Positions 38,949 through 40,636 of a DNA stretch of 40,636 nucleotides are shown one piece after another. Each line of letters begins with the position of its first letter. Positions within the stretch are counted from its first letter, which is position 1. The DNA is taken from the NCBI GenBank assembly GCA_024711205.1, contig JANJTH010000508.1, positions 1 to 40,636 on the forward strand, given 5' to 3'. Source of the stretch: Planctomycetota bacterium (GTDB lineage: Bacteria; Planctomycetota; J058). The notes under the pieces are model-generated. The model made no database searches, was not told where the DNA came from, and was given only the letters and a program-made list of their open reading frames with translations. The translations under genes and the position numbers were made by a program.

Positions 38949-40636
38949 TTGGAGCTGTCCGACCTGACCCCGGCGCAGCGCGAGGCGGTGACGACCACCG
39001 AGGGGCCGCTCCTCGTGCTCGCGGGCGCCGGCTCGGGCAAGACGCGCGTGATCACGCGCCGCGTGGCGCACCTGATCGAGCGCGGGACGCCGCCGCAGGC
39101 CGTGCTCGCGATCACGTTCACGAACAAGGCCGCGGGCGAGATGCGCCGGCGGATCGAGCGGCTCTCGGGGGGCGCCCGCGTCGAGGCCTCGACGTTCCAC
39201 GCGTTCTGCGCGCGGCTCCTGCGCCGCTTCGCGCCCGCGATCGACCGCCGGCGCGACTTCACGATCCTCGACGACTCCGACCAGCTCGCGGCGGCGCGCG
39301 AGGCGCTCGTCGAGACCGGGACCGACCCGAAGCTCTACGGCGCGAACAAGGTCCTCCACGCGATCGAGCGCGCGAAGGACCGCCTCGAGTCGCCGGCCGA
39401 CCTCGAGGCCGCGGCCGAGACGACCTTCGAGAAGGTCGTCGCGCGCGCCTACGCGCACTACGAGGACCTGCTCCGCCAGAGCAACGCGATGGACTTCGGC
39501 GACCTGCTCGCGCGCGCGGTCGAGGTCCTGCGCGTCGACGCGATCCGCGAGGACCTGGCGCGCCGCTACCGCTACCTGCTCATCGACGAGTACCAGGACA
39601 CGAACCACGCCCAGTACCTCGTCGCGAAGCTGCTCGCGCAGGAGCACCGGAACATCTGCGCGACCGGCGACCCGAACCAGTCGATCTACGGCTGGCGCGG
39701 CGCCGACATAGGCAACATCCTCAGCTTCGAGCGCGACTGGCCCGAGGCGCGGATCGTGAAGCTCGAGCGCAACTTCCGCTCGACGCGCACGATCCTGCGC
39801 GCCGCGAACGGCGTCATCGCGCGCAACACGGAGCGGCGCGACGTCGAGCTCACGACCGAGGACGGCGAGGGGCCGCCGCTCGAGCTGCGCGTGCTGCCCA
39901 ACGAGCACGAGGAGGGGCGCTGGGTCGCGCGCCAGGTCGAGGAGGCGCTCCACGCGGGGGTCCCGCGCGACGAGGTCGCGGTCTTCTACCGGACAAACGC
40001 CCTCTCGCGCTCGATCGAGGTCGCGCTGCTCGAGCGGGGCGTGCCCTACGAGGTCGTGGGCGCGACGGCCTTCTACCAGCGCAAGGAGGTCAAGGACGTC
40101 CTCGCCTACCTGCGGCTCGCGACGAACCCGCACGACGACCTCGCGGTCGCCCGGGTCGCGAACGTGCCGCCGCGCGGGGTCGGCAAGACGACGCTCGCGA
40201 AGGTCAAGGAGGCGGCGACGCGCGCGCGCACGACGCTCCTCGAGGCGGCGCGCGCGCTCGCGCAGGGCGGCGAGGTGCGGGGGCGCGGGCGCGAGGGCCT
40301 GGCCGAGCTCGTCCGCACGCTCGACGGGATCGCGGCGGCGACGGCGGACGAGCGGCGCGTCGAGGAGGTCCTGCGCACGATCCTCGCCGCGACGGGCTAC
40401 CGCGAGTACCTCGTGCGCGAGTTCCCCGACGACCAGGAGGACCGCCTCCTCAACCTCGAGGCGCTCCTCGCGGGCGCCCACGACTTCGACGCGCACCAGG
40501 CCGAACGAGAGGCCTCGGGCGGCGAGGCCGCGCGACCGGGGCGCGCGGGCGCGCTCGCCCTGCTCGCGACCGCGCGCGGCGCGGCCCACCGCGGACGCGA
40601 GCAGGCCCCGCCTGGCGGGAGCGCGCCGCCCGCCCC
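38949..40636 (+). CDS. UvrD/PcrA-family ATP-dependent DNA helicase (3' truncated by window)
   Basis: TTG start after [104 protein letters not shown]. Absent from the supplied ORF track. Confidence 0.93.
   Translation, partial: MELSDLTPAQREAVTTTEGPLLVLAGAGSGKTRVITRRVAHLIERGTPPQAVLAITFTNKAAGEMRRRIERLSGGARVEASTFHAFCARLLRRFAPAIDRRRDFTILDDSDQLAAAREALVETGTDPKLYGANKVLHAIERAKDRLESPADLEAAAETTFEKVVARAYAHYEDLLRQSNAMDFGDLLARAVEVLRVDAIREDLARRYRYLLIDEYQDTNHAQYLVAKLLAQEHRNICATGDPNQSIYGWRGADIGNILSFERDWPEARIVKLERNFRSTRTILRAANGVIARNTERRDVELTTEDGEGPPLELRVLPNEHEEGRWVARQVEEALHAGVPRDEVAVFYRTNALSRSIEVALLERGVPYEVVGATAFYQRKEVKDVLAYLRLATNPHDDLAVARVANVPPRGVGKTTLAKVKEAATRARTTLLEAARALAQGGEVRGRGREGLAELVRTLDGIAAATADERRVEEVLRTILAATGYREYLVREFPDDQEDRLLNLEALLAGAHDFDAHQAEREASGGEAARPGRAGALALLATARGAAHRGREQAPPGGSAPPA

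Overview
High-GC (roughly 75%) bacterial chromosomal window. The zinc-ribbon/HEAT and MoxR-DUF58-BatA-type genes suggest Planctomycetota or Myxococcota, but taxonomy is not proven. I support about 26 genes. They include tatA, a methylmalonyl-CoA epimerase, a DUF4266/DUF3570 outer-membrane pair, a three-subunit transhydrogenase operon (pntAA-pntAB-pntB), polyphosphate:AMP phosphotransferase, a Tll0287-like heme lipoprotein, a YedF-like DsrE protein, a sensor histidine kinase, selD, a DUF5522 protein, pyrE, a MoxR/DUF58/BatA/VWA operon and a UvrD/PcrA helicase cut by the window end. Most of the long ORFs in the supplied track are antisense or off-frame shadows caused by GC content. Best items to follow up: (1) a lipoprotein at 9523-11388 that reads as a full-length bacterial BPI/LBP/CETP (TULIP) protein, preceded by about 1 kb of repeat-rich noncoding DNA; (2) a 163-bp MITE-like element (perfect 17-bp TIRs, TCA duplication) inserted at the stop codon of a frame-disrupted gamma-glutamylcyclotransferase-like gene; (3) a recurring G-quadruplex-type motif, GGGGCAGGGCAGGG, seen 7 times; (4) three AT-rich palindromic islands between genes; (5) an intergenic region after pyrE with a 44-nt purine tract, tandem repeats and a perfect 20-bp hairpin. 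No CRISPR array, rRNA or tRNA was recognised. All calls were made by eye without database searches.
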